This document shows positions 26,919 to 35,594 of a stretch of DNA of 64,000 nt, piece by piece. The position numbers and the translations under genes are program-made. How positions within the stretch are numbered: position 1 is the first letter of the stretch; every line of letters starts with the position of its first letter. The stretch comes from Oxalicibacterium flavum (GTDB lineage Bacteria; Pseudomonadota; Gammaproteobacteria; Burkholderiales; Burkholderiaceae_D), in the NCBI RefSeq assembly GCF_014635065.1, contig NZ_BMCG01000001.1, positions 1 to 64,000 on the forward strand, written 5' to 3'. A model generated the notes under the pieces. The model was not told the DNA's origin. It worked only from the letters and a program-made list of their open reading frames with translations, and made no database searches.

Positions 26919-27394
26919 GATGCATCCTTGCCGGCGGCCGGCACTTCGGTATCGAGCAGCTTGCGCAGCAAACCCTTCAGGGTATCGACCTCTTCCTTGC
27001 TGAAGTCAGCGAAGTGGCGATTCAGGATTTCGCCATACAGCGGCTGCAACTGTTCGGCCAGCGCGGCGCCTGCCTCGCTCAGCGACAGGTTGATGACGCG
27101 GCGGTCCGACGCGCTCGGCGTGCGCACGATCAGGCCGCGCTTTTCGAGGCGGTCAATCATGCGCGTCATGGAGGCCGAATCGATGTACAGGTCGCGCACC
27201 AGATCGGCCGCCGTCGCATAGCGCCCGGTTGACAGCATCATCACCAGGCTGCCCTGCGCATGCGTGATGCCGAGCTGCGCCAGTTCGATATCGACCGCCT
27301 TGGCCAGCTTGGTACGTGCGCGCGCCAGCAGGTAGCCGACGCTTTCTTCCACGCACCAGCTGCCGGATGGAAAAAGTTTCTTGAGATCGCTCAT
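26915..27394 (-). CDS. MarR-family repressor of the efflux operon
   Basis: A 159-residue winged-helix regulator that probably represses this operon until a phenolic or lipophilic compound binds. The recognition region reads TAADLVRDLYIDSASMTRMIDRLEKRGLIVRTPSASDRRVINLSLSE, with the Asp-Arg wing motif of MarR proteins. I chose ATG 27394 because AGG sits nine bases upstream; longer forms (to 27442) lack a ribosome site and would cover the promoter. It is the first gene of the efflux operon, overlapping the channel gene. It is comparable to E. coli EmrR by position and size. Confidence 0.92.
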   Translation of the reverse strand: MSDLKKLFPSGSWCVEESVGYLLARARTKLAKAVDIELAQLGITHAQGSLVMMLSTGRYATAADLVRDLYIDSASMTRMIDRLEKRGLIVRTPSASDRRVINLSLSEAGAALAEQLQPLYGEILNRHFADFSKEEVDTLKGLLRKLLDTEVPAAGKDAS

Positions 27395-27396
27395 TG

Positions 27397-27440
27397 GCTG
27401 CCTCATCAATATTTCAATTATTAATAACTGCTTAGGCAGC
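27397..27440. promoter_or_regulatory. inverted repeats in the marR promoter, likely MarR operator
   Basis: GCTGCCT at 27397-27403 is repeated inverted as AGGCAGC at 27434-27440. Between them lie a perfect palindrome TTATTAATAA (27418-27427) and an imperfect one CTGCTTAGGCAG (27428-27439). Palindromes of this size in front of a marR gene are usual autoregulatory sites. Which of them is bound is not decided. Confidence 0.5.
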
Positions 27441-27601
27441 AATATAGCAGGCTTTTCGGATTTTTAAAGGGACGATTTGTAATCGCAGATTGCGACGGAG
27501 GCGAGCTTGCCGAACGGCAATCAATCGATGGTGAACGATGTTGCCTGTTCGTTATTCCAATCCTATCGACGCTGCCGTGAAGACAACGTGAGGAGACCGT
27601 G

Positions 27602-28564
27602 ATGACAGTTCGGATCGGAATATCGGGATGGCGTTATGCCGGCTGGCGAGGAAATTTCTATCCGCCGGGACTACCGCAGGCACGCGAACTTGCCTTCGCC
27701 TCGCGCGCACTCTCGACCATCGAGATCAACGGTTCGCACTACGCGCTCCAGACGCCGCAGAGCTACCGCGCCTGGCACGATGCGACGCCCGACGGCTTTC
27801 TCTTCAGCGTCAAGGCGCCGCGCTACATCACGCACATCCTGCGCCTGCGCGGCGATGCCTGCGAAACGGCAATCGCCAACTTTCTCGCCTCCGGTCTGTT
27901 CAACCTGCAGGCCAAGCTCGGGCCCATCCTGTGGCAATTCCCGCCCAGCCTGCGGTTCGACGAGGAAACCTTCGAGCGCTTCCTGCACAGCCTGCCGCAC
28001 GATACCGGCGCTGCGGCCGCATTCGCGCGCAGGCACGACCACCACGTGCGCCAACCCTGTCTGCAGATCGACCGCGAACGGCCGCTGCGTCACGCCATCG
28101 AAATCCGTCATCCCAGCTTCTGCACACCGGCCTTTGCCGACATGCTGCGCCACTACGATGCGGCTCTGGTCGCCTCCGACTCTCCGGGCGCGTGGCCGTA
28201 TGTGGAAGACGTGACCTCGGACTTCGTCTATCTGCGCCTGCACGGCGCGGAAACGCTGTACGACGGCGAATACGCCGACATCCTGCTCGACCGCTGGGCC
28301 GATCGCATCCGTACCTGGGAAAAGGGAAAGGAGCCGCGCGATGCACAGCGCATCGGCGCACCGCTGAAGAAGCACCGCCCGCGCGACGTGTTCTGCTACA
28401 TGGACAACGACATGAAGGTCAACGCACCGTTCGACGCCGCGCGCATGCTGAGTCGCGTGCGCGGCAAGGCGGTGGAGAACGACCGCAAGGCGCTGCAGGC
28501 CTCGCTGTGGCATGCGGAAGACATGCAGGCGCTGATGCCAAAGAAAAAACGCGCGCCGCAATGA
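27602..28564 (+). CDS. DUF72 (YecE-like) protein
   Basis: A 320-residue cytosolic protein of the DUF72 family, a TIM-barrel fold with no established function. The signature start VRIGISGWRYAGWRGNFYPPG, then FSVKAPRYITHILRL, GPILWQFPPSLRFD, AIEIRHPSF and the late DVFCYMDNDMKVNAP are all visible. AGGAG stands at 27591-27595, so the ATG at 27602 is preferred over GTG 27599. It is divergent from the MarR operon and convergent with nrdR, with a perfect-palindrome terminator between them. Confidence 0.9.
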   Translation: MTVRIGISGWRYAGWRGNFYPPGLPQARELAFASRALSTIEINGSHYALQTPQSYRAWHDATPDGFLFSVKAPRYITHILRLRGDACETAIANFLASGLFNLQAKLGPILWQFPPSLRFDEETFERFLHSLPHDTGAAAAFARRHDHHVRQPCLQIDRERPLRHAIEIRHPSFCTPAFADMLRHYDAALVASDSPGAWPYVEDVTSDFVYLRLHGAETLYDGEYADILLDRWADRIRTWEKGKEPRDAQRIGAPLKKHRPRDVFCYMDNDMKVNAPFDAARMLSRVRGKAVENDRKALQASLWHAEDMQALMPKKKRAPQ

Positions 28565-28644
28565 TTGCGCTGCCACACAAATCAACGACGTCGCTCCCGC
28601 CCAGGCAGAAGCGACGAGAATTCCTACTTGATATCCCCGCAATG

Positions 28645-28675
28645 AAAAACGGCATGCCTAGGCATGCCGTTCTCT
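28645..28675. terminator. bidirectional terminator between the DUF72 gene and nrdR
   Basis: AACGGCATGCCT and AGGCATGCCGTT form a perfect 24-base palindrome at 28648-28671 with an A-run before it and T-rich bases after it. It can end both convergent transcripts. Confidence 0.75.
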
Positions 28676-28689
28676 TGTGAATTTCCATC

Positions 28690-29166
28690 TCAACTACGCG
28701 GTTTGCCGCCCTTGCGCTCGCGCCCGATCTCGGCGATCGCATCCTGGAATTCGGCGACATCCTCGAAGCTCTTGTAAACCGAGGCAAAACGGATGTAGGC
28801 GATCTTGTCGAGCTTCTGCAGCTCGTTCATCACCAGCTCGCCGATCTGCTCCGATACCACCTCGCGCTTGCCGCTCGACAGCAACTGCTGCTCGATGCGA
28901 TGGATGGCGGCGTCCACTGCTTCGGCCGACACCGGCCGCTTGCGCAAGGCGAGCTGCAGGCTGCCCTGCAGCTTCTTCGGATCGAACTCGGTACGGCTGC
29001 CGTTCTTCTTCACCACCACCGGCATCGCCAGTTCGACGCGCTCGTAGGTGGTAAATCGCTTGTCGCACGCCACGCAGCGGCGGCGGCGGCGCACGCTGTC
29101 GCCTTCCTCCGATACGCGCGTATCGAGGACCTGGGTATCTTCATGCTGGCAAAAAGGACATCTCAT
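28690..29166 (-). CDS. nrdR: transcriptional repressor NrdR
   Basis: Zinc-ribbon and ATP-cone repressor of ribonucleotide reductase genes; it binds NrdR boxes when dATP is bound. The 158-residue length is standard. The zinc ribbon shows [20 protein letters not shown] and the second pair [17 protein letters not shown], and the ATP cone starts with [19 protein letters not shown]. It follows glyA on the same strand, a common order in Burkholderiales. Confidence 0.96.
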   Translation of the reverse strand: MRCPFCQHEDTQVLDTRVSEEGDSVRRRRRCVACDKRFTTYERVELAMPVVVKKNGSRTEFDPKKLQGSLQLALRKRPVSAEAVDAAIHRIEQQLLSSGKREVVSEQIGELVMNELQKLDKIAYIRFASVYKSFEDVAEFQDAIAEIGRERKGGKPRS

Positions 29167-29239
29167 CTGCGCTGCATCCGAACATCGTCACGTCTGAACC
29201 AGCCTTGCCGCATAGCCGCAAGGCACACTTTGCTTGTTA

Positions 29240-29280
29240 CCGAAATGGCCCTGTCCGAAAGCACGGACAAGGCCATTCGG
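29240..29280 (-). terminator. long hairpin between glyA and nrdR
   Basis: CCGAATGGCCTTGTCCG pairs with its near-complement (one bulge, one mismatch) around AAAGCA. No T-run follows on the minus strand. It may attenuate read-through from glyA into nrdR or stabilise the glyA mRNA end. Confidence 0.45.
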
Positions 29281-29339
29281 CATCTCTGCTACCGCAAGCG
29301 CGAAGCGGCATCGCACGCCGCCCGCACCGCCTGCCTCAC

Positions 29340-30584
<1,245 letters not shown>

Positions 30585-31087
30585 GAATCACTCCAATCGT
30601 TCAAAAAATGATGACGGACGCCTATGCATCGCCCGTCCATCGGCGCCATGTGCTGGCTGCCGATACCGCAACTGCAAAAACCGGAAGGAAAAGACGCCAG
30701 TGACGAAACAAGCGGGCAGCCTCAACCTTGCTTTCCATTCGGGCTACCCAGGCGCACGGCAATGAAATCTCGCGCTTCACGGTGGATATGCCCACCTTGG
30801 GGAACGATCAGCACAAGATGCACGAAGATCGCCCCGATTCGCCAATCACGCGAGACGAAAATGGTGCAAAGATTCTACGGCATGCCTCTGCTTTGGGCAA
30901 GGCGCTCCTCGCCGCCTCGAGCCGGCTTTTCTGCCCCGCCGATACGCTGCAACAATCCATAATAATAATGATATTGATTATCATTTGTTTTTTAGGCACT
31001 CTCCTTGCAGTCTCCCAATTTCTTCTTTTCCGCTGCATTTCGGTGCACACCGGCTTTCATCCCGGAACTTCCGCTAAAGAGTTTTTC
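30585..31087. other. intergenic region upstream of the FTR1 remnant
   Basis: These 503 bases lie between glyA (minus) and the FTR1 remnant (plus). They contain the Fur box at 30969-30983 and the glyA promoter region. A frame open through most of it runs into the remnant, but its residues match nothing I know and its composition is unlike a conserved gene. It could be debris of another decayed gene. Confidence 0.4.
30969..30983. promoter_or_regulatory. Fur box
   Basis: TGATATTGATTATCA matches the 7-1-7 Fur consensus (TGATAAT-N-ATTATCA) with one mismatch, and ATAAT/ATCATT flanks extend the resemblance. It stands 104 bases before the FTR1 start, as expected for an iron-repressed uptake gene. 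Confidence 0.75.
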
Positions 31088-31320
31088 ATGCTCATCCCTT
31101 TTCTGATCATGCTGCGCGAGGGCATCGAAGCCGCCTTCATCGTCGGCATCACCAGCAGACTGGCTGCGGCGCCCTGATGCCAGCCGTCTGGGTCGGTGTG
31201 CTACTGGCCGCCGCGCTGTCGCTGTTCTTCGGCACCGGGCTGCAGTTGCTCTGGCCACCGAATTCCCGCAGAAGCAGCAGGAACTGTTCGAAGGCGTGGT
31301 CGGCCTGATCGCGGTCGTGA
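31088..31320 (+). pseudogene. decayed FTR1/EfeU-type iron permease
   Basis: Remnant of the oxidase-linked ferric/ferrous iron permease. The intact start MLIPFLIMLREGIEAAFIVGI carries the family's REGxE iron-binding motif, but after ITSRLAAAP a stop follows. The protein continues in another frame from 31177 as MPAVWVGVLLAAALSLFFGTGLQLL, then in a third from 31254 as TEFPQKQQELFEGVVGLIAVV. All three pieces line up in the order expected of EfeU. Roughly 80 of about 280 residues remain, so there have been small deletions and loss of the 3' two-thirds. No EfeO or EfeB gene adjoins it. A Fur box survives upstream. Confidence 0.85.
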
Positions 31321-31519
31321 CGCACGGCAGAAGATCTTCTCAGACTACGTGGCATGCTTGGACTGAGTCGGAGCACTGCTCACATCAAGCTCGCACATGT
31401 TGCGTTGCTGTTTCATGATGGCCGTGTCAAATCGAGATGTAGCATATCCAAAGGGCCCCGCACACCTATGCGCCAGAGGCTACAATGACGGCCTCCATGA
31501 TCAAACAACCGACTGGAAA

Positions 31520-32284
31520 ATGAAACTCGCCACCTGGAACGTCAACTCCCTCAAGGTTCGCCTGCCCCATGTCCTCAAATGGCTGGAAGAGAATCCGGTC
31601 GATGTGCTGTGCCTGCAGGAACTGAAGACCATCGACGAAAAGTTTCCGCTTGCCGACATCCAGGCCGCCGGCTATCACGTCGTCTTTTCCGGGCAGAAGA
31701 CCTATAACGGCGTCGCCATCCTGTCACGCCATCCGATCACGGACGTGGTCAAGAACAACCCGCTGTTCCCGGACGATCACCAGCGCATCATCGCCGCCAC
31801 CACGGCCGGCGTGCGCGTGGTCTGCGTCTATATTCCGAACGGACAGTCGCTGGATTCCGACAAGTTCACCTACAAGATGCAATGGCTGAAGGCGCTGCAC
31901 GACTGGCTGAAGGACGAGTGCGCGACGCATCCGCAGCTGGCTCTGATGGGCGACTACAACATTGCGCCGGAAGACCGCGACGTCTGCGATCCGGCCGCAT
32001 GGGAAGGCCAGACGCACGTCTCCGAACCCGAGCGCAACGCCTTCCGCGATCTGCTCGCGCTGAACATGAAGGATGCCTTTCGCATGTTCGAGCAGCCGGA
32101 GAAGCTCTACAGCTGGTGGGATTACCGCCAGATGGCGTTCCGCCGCAACATGGGCCTGCGCATCGACCACATCCTGCTGACGCAGCCGCTGGCCGAGCGC
32201 TGCGTCGAATGCGTGATCGACAAGGTGCCGCGCAAGTGGGAGCAGCCGTCCGATCATGCGCCGGTGGTGGCGACGCTGAAGTAA
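31520..32284 (+). CDS. xth: exodeoxyribonuclease III / AP endonuclease
   Basis: DNA repair enzyme that cuts at abasic sites and trims 3' ends. The 254-residue form starts at ATG 31520 with MKLATWNVNSLKVRLPHVLKWL; the open frame extends 5' but only this start gives the family N-terminus. CLQELK (Mg-binding Glu), GDYNIAPEDRDV, GLRIDHILLTQPL and PSDHAPVV are the conserved catalytic motifs. TACAAT at 31481-31486 may be the -10. A GC-rich terminator follows. The upstream neighbour is the FTR1 remnant. Confidence 0.95.
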   Translation: MKLATWNVNSLKVRLPHVLKWLEENPVDVLCLQELKTIDEKFPLADIQAAGYHVVFSGQKTYNGVAILSRHPITDVVKNNPLFPDDHQRIIAATTAGVRVVCVYIPNGQSLDSDKFTYKMQWLKALHDWLKDECATHPQLALMGDYNIAPEDRDVCDPAAWEGQTHVSEPERNAFRDLLALNMKDAFRMFEQPEKLYSWWDYRQMAFRRNMGLRIDHILLTQPLAERCVECVIDKVPRKWEQPSDHAPVVATLK

Positions 32285-32303
32285 CAAACCGCTCTTCCAT
32301 GCA

Positions 32304-32337
32304 AAAAGCCCCGCCTGTTCAGGCGGGGCTTTTGTTT
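32304..32337. terminator. terminator between xth and the Bug gene
   Basis: AAAAGCCCCGCCTG pairs with CAGGCGGGGCTTTT over a two-base loop and continues into a T-rich tail. It can serve both convergent genes. Confidence 0.9.
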
Positions 32338-32379
32338 TCTGCTGGCGCCGAACGTCGGACGACGTTCGGATGCACGTCA

Positions 32380-33360
32380 TCAATCGACGGTCGCGCCGCT
32401 TTCCTTGACGACCTTCGACCATTTCACCGACTCATCCTTCACGAACTTGGCGAAGTTCTCCGGAGTGTCGCCGACGAAGTCCGAACCGGTATCAGCCAGG
32501 ATCTTCTGGAATTCCGGCTGCTTCATGATCTTGAGGGTTTCGGCGTTGATCTTGTCGATGATCGGCTTGGGCGTGCCGGTCGGGGCGAAGAAGCCGTACC
32601 AGGCGTAGGACACGACTGCCGGCAGACCGGCCTCGGCGAAGGTCGGCACGTCAGGCAGCAGTTCCGAGCGCTTCTCGCTGGAGACGGCGATGACCTTCAC
32701 CTTGCCGCTCTTGATGTGCGGCATGATGGCGATCATGCTGTCGAACATGACCGGCACGTGGCCGCCGAGCAGATCGGAGATCGCCGGAGCCGAGCCTTTA
32801 TACGGCACGTGCGTCATCTCCAGGCCCGTCACGCTGCGGAACAGTTCGCCCGTCATGTGCTGCGGCGTGCCCGAACCGGCCGATGCGTACGAGAACTGGC
32901 CCTTCTGTTCCTTGATGTAGGCGATCAATTCGTTCAGATTGTTGGCTGGCACCGACGGATGCGCGACCAGCACCAGCGGCACGCGCAGCAGGTTGGTGAT
33001 CGGGATCAGGTCCTTGCTCGGGTCAAACGGCATCTTCTTGTAGAGGCTCGGGTTGATCACGATCGGTGCGCTCGAGGTGATCAGCAGCGTGTTGCCGTCC
33101 GGCTTGGAACGCGCCACGGCAGCGCTGCCGATGTTGCCGCCGCCACCGCCGCGGTTGTCGATCACGAACGGCTGTTTGAGGTCTTCCGTCAGGCGCTTGG
33201 CGATCGGGCGCGCGGCGATGTCGGACGGGCCGCCCGGCGGCCATGGCACGACGACGGTGACGGTGGAATTGGGCCACGATTGCGCAAAGGCGCTGGCCGA
33301 CAGGGTGGCTGCGGCGAACATGCCGAGCAGGAATTTGCTGCCGCGTGACAAGTGTCTCAT
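32380..33360 (-). CDS. Bug/TctC-type periplasmic solute-binding protein
   Basis: A 326-residue periplasmic binding protein of the tripartite tricarboxylate family, hugely expanded in Burkholderiales. The signal peptide ends at ASAFAQS. Family stretches follow: TVVVPWPPGGPSDIAARPIAKRL, VIDNRGGGGGNIGS, VARSKPDGNTLLITSSA, and HVPYKGSAPAISDLLGGHVPVMFD. No TctA or TctB membrane gene adjoins it, which is common for orphan Bug genes. The ligand, probably a carboxylate, cannot be told from sequence. Confidence 0.93.
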   Translation of the reverse strand: MRHLSRGSKFLLGMFAAATLSASAFAQSWPNSTVTVVVPWPPGGPSDIAARPIAKRLTEDLKQPFVIDNRGGGGGNIGSAAVARSKPDGNTLLITSSAPIVINPSLYKKMPFDPSKDLIPITNLLRVPLVLVAHPSVPANNLNELIAYIKEQKGQFSYASAGSGTPQHMTGELFRSVTGLEMTHVPYKGSAPAISDLLGGHVPVMFDSMIAIMPHIKSGKVKVIAVSSEKRSELLPDVPTFAEAGLPAVVSYAWYGFFAPTGTPKPIIDKINAETLKIMKQPEFQKILADTGSDFVGDTPENFAKFVKDESVKWSKVVKESGATVD

Positions 33361-33557
33361 TTCGACTCCTTCTTATGAATGATCTGCAACCCGACCGGTT
33401 TGCCGCCGCCGGCCATGTTCGTCATCGCCGCGGGCAGTCGGGCTGTCCCGGCAGCAAGGATACCCGATCTTGGGCCTATTCATCTTGCGCTATCGCACAT
33501 GCCGATTGCCGGCTTCAGCCGGTAGCTCCCTTCCATATAGCTGGGCAGCCTCGCCGG

Positions 33558-33812
33558 CTATTTCTTGCGCACCAACTGTTTTTCGAAGGCGATGTCGGAC
33601 TTGGTACGGCGCTGCACGGTCTGCGGCCCCAGCGTCTTGACGAAGGCGACGAATTCGTCGAGCGGCAGGCGTTCGCCGACCGGCACCGGCTCGGCGCCCG
33701 AGCGGTCGAGCAGTTGGAAGGTTTCGTCCGCGTTGCGCACGAGTACGTAATCGTCGTTGCCGGAGCGCTCCTTGAGACGCTCGACGGCGCTGGCAGCCTT
33801 GGTCGATCTCAT
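33558..33812 (-). CDS. small hypothetical protein (84 aa)
   Basis: I do not recognise this gene. It encodes 84 residues beginning MRSTKAASAVERLKERSGNDDYVLVRNADETFQLLDRS, with a mixed alpha/beta pattern, no membrane segment, and a basic C-terminus (VQRRTKSDIAFEKQLVRKK). The ATG lies 18 bases after the stop of the methyltransferase gene on the same strand, so the two are likely co-transcribed. The codon pattern fits the window. A role beside the methyltransferase is only inferred. Confidence 0.65.
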   Translation of the reverse strand: MRSTKAASAVERLKERSGNDDYVLVRNADETFQLLDRSGAEPVPVGERLPLDEFVAFVKTLGPQTVQRRTKSDIAFEKQLVRKK

Positions 33813-33830
33813 CGTTTTCTCCTTCGCCGC

Positions 33831-34484
33831 CTAACGCAGGCGGCCAGTCAGCATCCAGTAGTGATCGTAGCGATGGATGCGCATGTCACGCAACAGCGGC
33901 CCGAGCCGCTTGCGCAGCGCGCTGTCGGTCGGGTAGTTCTTGACGATCTCGTAGCGCTGCCCGTCGGGTGCCGCATGGATCTGCCAGGTGTTGCCGTCGG
34001 CATCGGTGCGCGCGATGGCGGTGCGGCCCTCGAGCCAGGAATTGTCAACCAGCACCAGCAGACCGTCCTTGCCGATCACCTTGCGCAGCCGCGCGATGAC
34101 GTCCGCCTGATCCTGGCGCCGCACGTGCGACCACCAGAAACCGGCGAAGCACGCATTGAAACTGCCTTCGACCTGCGGATCCATGGCGTCGGCCACCACG
34201 AATTCCACGACCTCCGGCGGCAGTTCGCGCGAACGTGCAATCTCGAGCAGGCCGGGATTGATGTCCGTCGCCAACACGTAGTCGGCAAAGCCGGCCAGCT
34301 CGTCGGTCCAGTAGCCGTCGCCGCAGGCCAGCTCCAGCACGCGCTGCCCGGCGAGACTCTCCTCCAGCTTTTCCATGATCTCGTCGAGCGCTGCCATCCC
34401 TTCGGGATTCTCGATGTCTTCCTCGTCGAAGTTGTCGCGCTGCGCGTAGTACGCAGCCATGTCGGTCGATACGGCGTTCGTCAT
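33831..34484 (-). CDS. class I SAM-dependent methyltransferase
   Basis: A 217-residue methyltransferase. Motif I is VLELACGDGYWTDELA, motif II ends near YVLATDINPGLLEIA, and the later VVADAMD and ACFAGFWWSHVRRQDQADVIARL fit the Methyltransf family. The substrate cannot be inferred. It lies 12 bases after cysB (same strand) and 18 before the unknown 84-residue gene, so the three may share a transcript; whether it takes part in sulfur metabolism is unknown. Confidence 0.86.
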   Translation of the reverse strand: MTNAVSTDMAAYYAQRDNFDEEDIENPEGMAALDEIMEKLEESLAGQRVLELACGDGYWTDELAGFADYVLATDINPGLLEIARSRELPPEVVEFVVADAMDPQVEGSFNACFAGFWWSHVRRQDQADVIARLRKVIGKDGLLVLVDNSWLEGRTAIARTDADGNTWQIHAAPDGQRYEIVKNYPTDSALRKRLGPLLRDMRIHRYDHYWMLTGRLR

Positions 34485-34496
34485 GCGCCTGTCTTC

Positions 34497-35438
34497 TTAT
34501 AGTTCATACATGTCCTTTTCGCCGCTCAGCAGCTGTTCGACCAGCTTGCGGTTCAGCGTCGGCGCCAGCAGTTCGATGAAGGTGAAGACGTAGCCGCGCA
34601 GGTAGGCGCCCTGCTTCAGTGCCAGCCGCGAGACATTGGTGCCGAACAGGTGCCCGGCGGGAATCGCGCGCAGGTTGCGGTCGCGCTCGGGATCGAAGGC
34701 CATGCCGGCAATGATGCCGACGCCCATGCCAAGCTCGACGTAGGTCTTGATGACATCGGCATCGATGGCTTCGAGCAGAATGTCCGGCTTGATGTTGCGC
34801 AGGCTGAAGGCGTGGTCGATCTTGTTGCGGCCGGTGAAGGCGCTGTCGTAGGTGATCAGCGGGTATTCGGCCAGTTCCTCGAGGGTAATCGAACGCGATT
34901 TCAGCAGCGGATGCTCGGGCGGCACCACCACCTGGTGCTCCCACTGGTAGCACGGCATGGAGATAAGGCCGTCGATGTTGGCGATCGATTCGGTCGCGAT
35001 CGCTAGATCGGCCTGGTCCATCAGCACCATGTCGGCGACCTGCTTGGGATTGCCCTGCAGCAGCGACAGCCGCACCTTTGGAAATTTCTGGGTAAAGGCC
35101 TGCACCACGGCCGGCAGCGAATAGCGCGCCTGGGTATGAGTGGTTGCAATCGTGAAACTGCCGCTGTCGTGGGCGGCGAACTCGTTGCCGATGCGCTTCA
35201 GGCCGTCGATCTCCTGCATGATGATCTCGACCGACTTCAGCACCGCGCGGCCGGGTTCGGTCAGGCCGCGGATGCGCTTGCCGTGGCGCGAGAAGATGTC
35301 GATGCCTAGTTCTTCCTCGAGCTCGATGATGGCCTTGGACACGCCGGGCTGAGAAGTAAACAGGGCCTTGGCGGCTTCGGTCAGGTTGAAATTCTGACGC
35401 ACCGCCTCGCGCACGAAGCGCAGTTGATGAAGATTCAT
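34497..35438 (-). CDS. cysB: LysR-type regulator of the cysteine regulon (CysB)
   Basis: Activator of sulfate assimilation genes that responds to O- or N-acetylserine. The 313-residue protein has the LysR helix-turn-helix MNLHQLRFVREAVRQNFNLTEAAKALFTSQPGVSKAIIELEEELG and the conserved CysB-type sensor domain with THTQARYSLPAVVQAFTQKFP and GIIAGMAFDPERD. Position confirms the role: it is divergent from the tauE-cysI-DUF934-cysHDN genes with a long inverted repeat in between. The gap is 156 bases. It probably also autoregulates through the same site. Confidence 0.95.
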   Translation of the reverse strand: MNLHQLRFVREAVRQNFNLTEAAKALFTSQPGVSKAIIELEEELGIDIFSRHGKRIRGLTEPGRAVLKSVEIIMQEIDGLKRIGNEFAAHDSGSFTIATTHTQARYSLPAVVQAFTQKFPKVRLSLLQGNPKQVADMVLMDQADLAIATESIANIDGLISMPCYQWEHQVVVPPEHPLLKSRSITLEELAEYPLITYDSAFTGRNKIDHAFSLRNIKPDILLEAIDADVIKTYVELGMGVGIIAGMAFDPERDRNLRAIPAGHLFGTNVSRLALKQGAYLRGYVFTFIELLAPTLNRKLVEQLLSGEKDMYEL

Positions 35439-35496
35439 TTATTTCCCTTGAGAAATATCGGGCCGAGCGTAAAAGCGTGTTCAGTCATTTTTCGCT

Positions 35497-35527
35497 TTTG
35501 CTTATATCAAAAAAGAATATAAGCAAA
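35497..35527. promoter_or_regulatory. inverted repeat, candidate CysB site
   Basis: TTTGCTTATAT and ATATAAGCAAA form perfect 11-bp arms around a 9-base spacer in the cysB-tauE intergenic region. The repeat ends 15 bases before the -35 box of the cys operon, the position expected for a CysB activator site, and it lies over the cysB promoter side. Confidence 0.6.
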
Positions 35528-35542
35528 TAATCAGGAAGTAGT

Positions 35543-35570
35543 TTGGCATAAGGCTCAAGTTTATTACTAT
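35543..35570 (+). promoter_or_regulatory. cys operon promoter
   Basis: TTGGCA (five of six) at 35543-35548 and TACTAT (four of six) at 35565-35570 are 16 bases apart, 24 bases before the tauE ATG. A weak promoter next to an activator site fits CysB control. Confidence 0.5.
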
Positions 35571-35594
35571 TCACCCTACTTTGCGCGGGGTCTT

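Noticed and set aside
28648-28671. Perfect 24-base palindrome as a recombination site
   Set aside because: It lies between two convergent genes with A and T runs on its flanks, which is what a bidirectional terminator looks like.
30728-31177. 149-codon frame leading into the FTR1 remnant
   Set aside because: Only its last 30 residues match a family; the rest crosses the Fur box and promoter region and has no recognisable motif.
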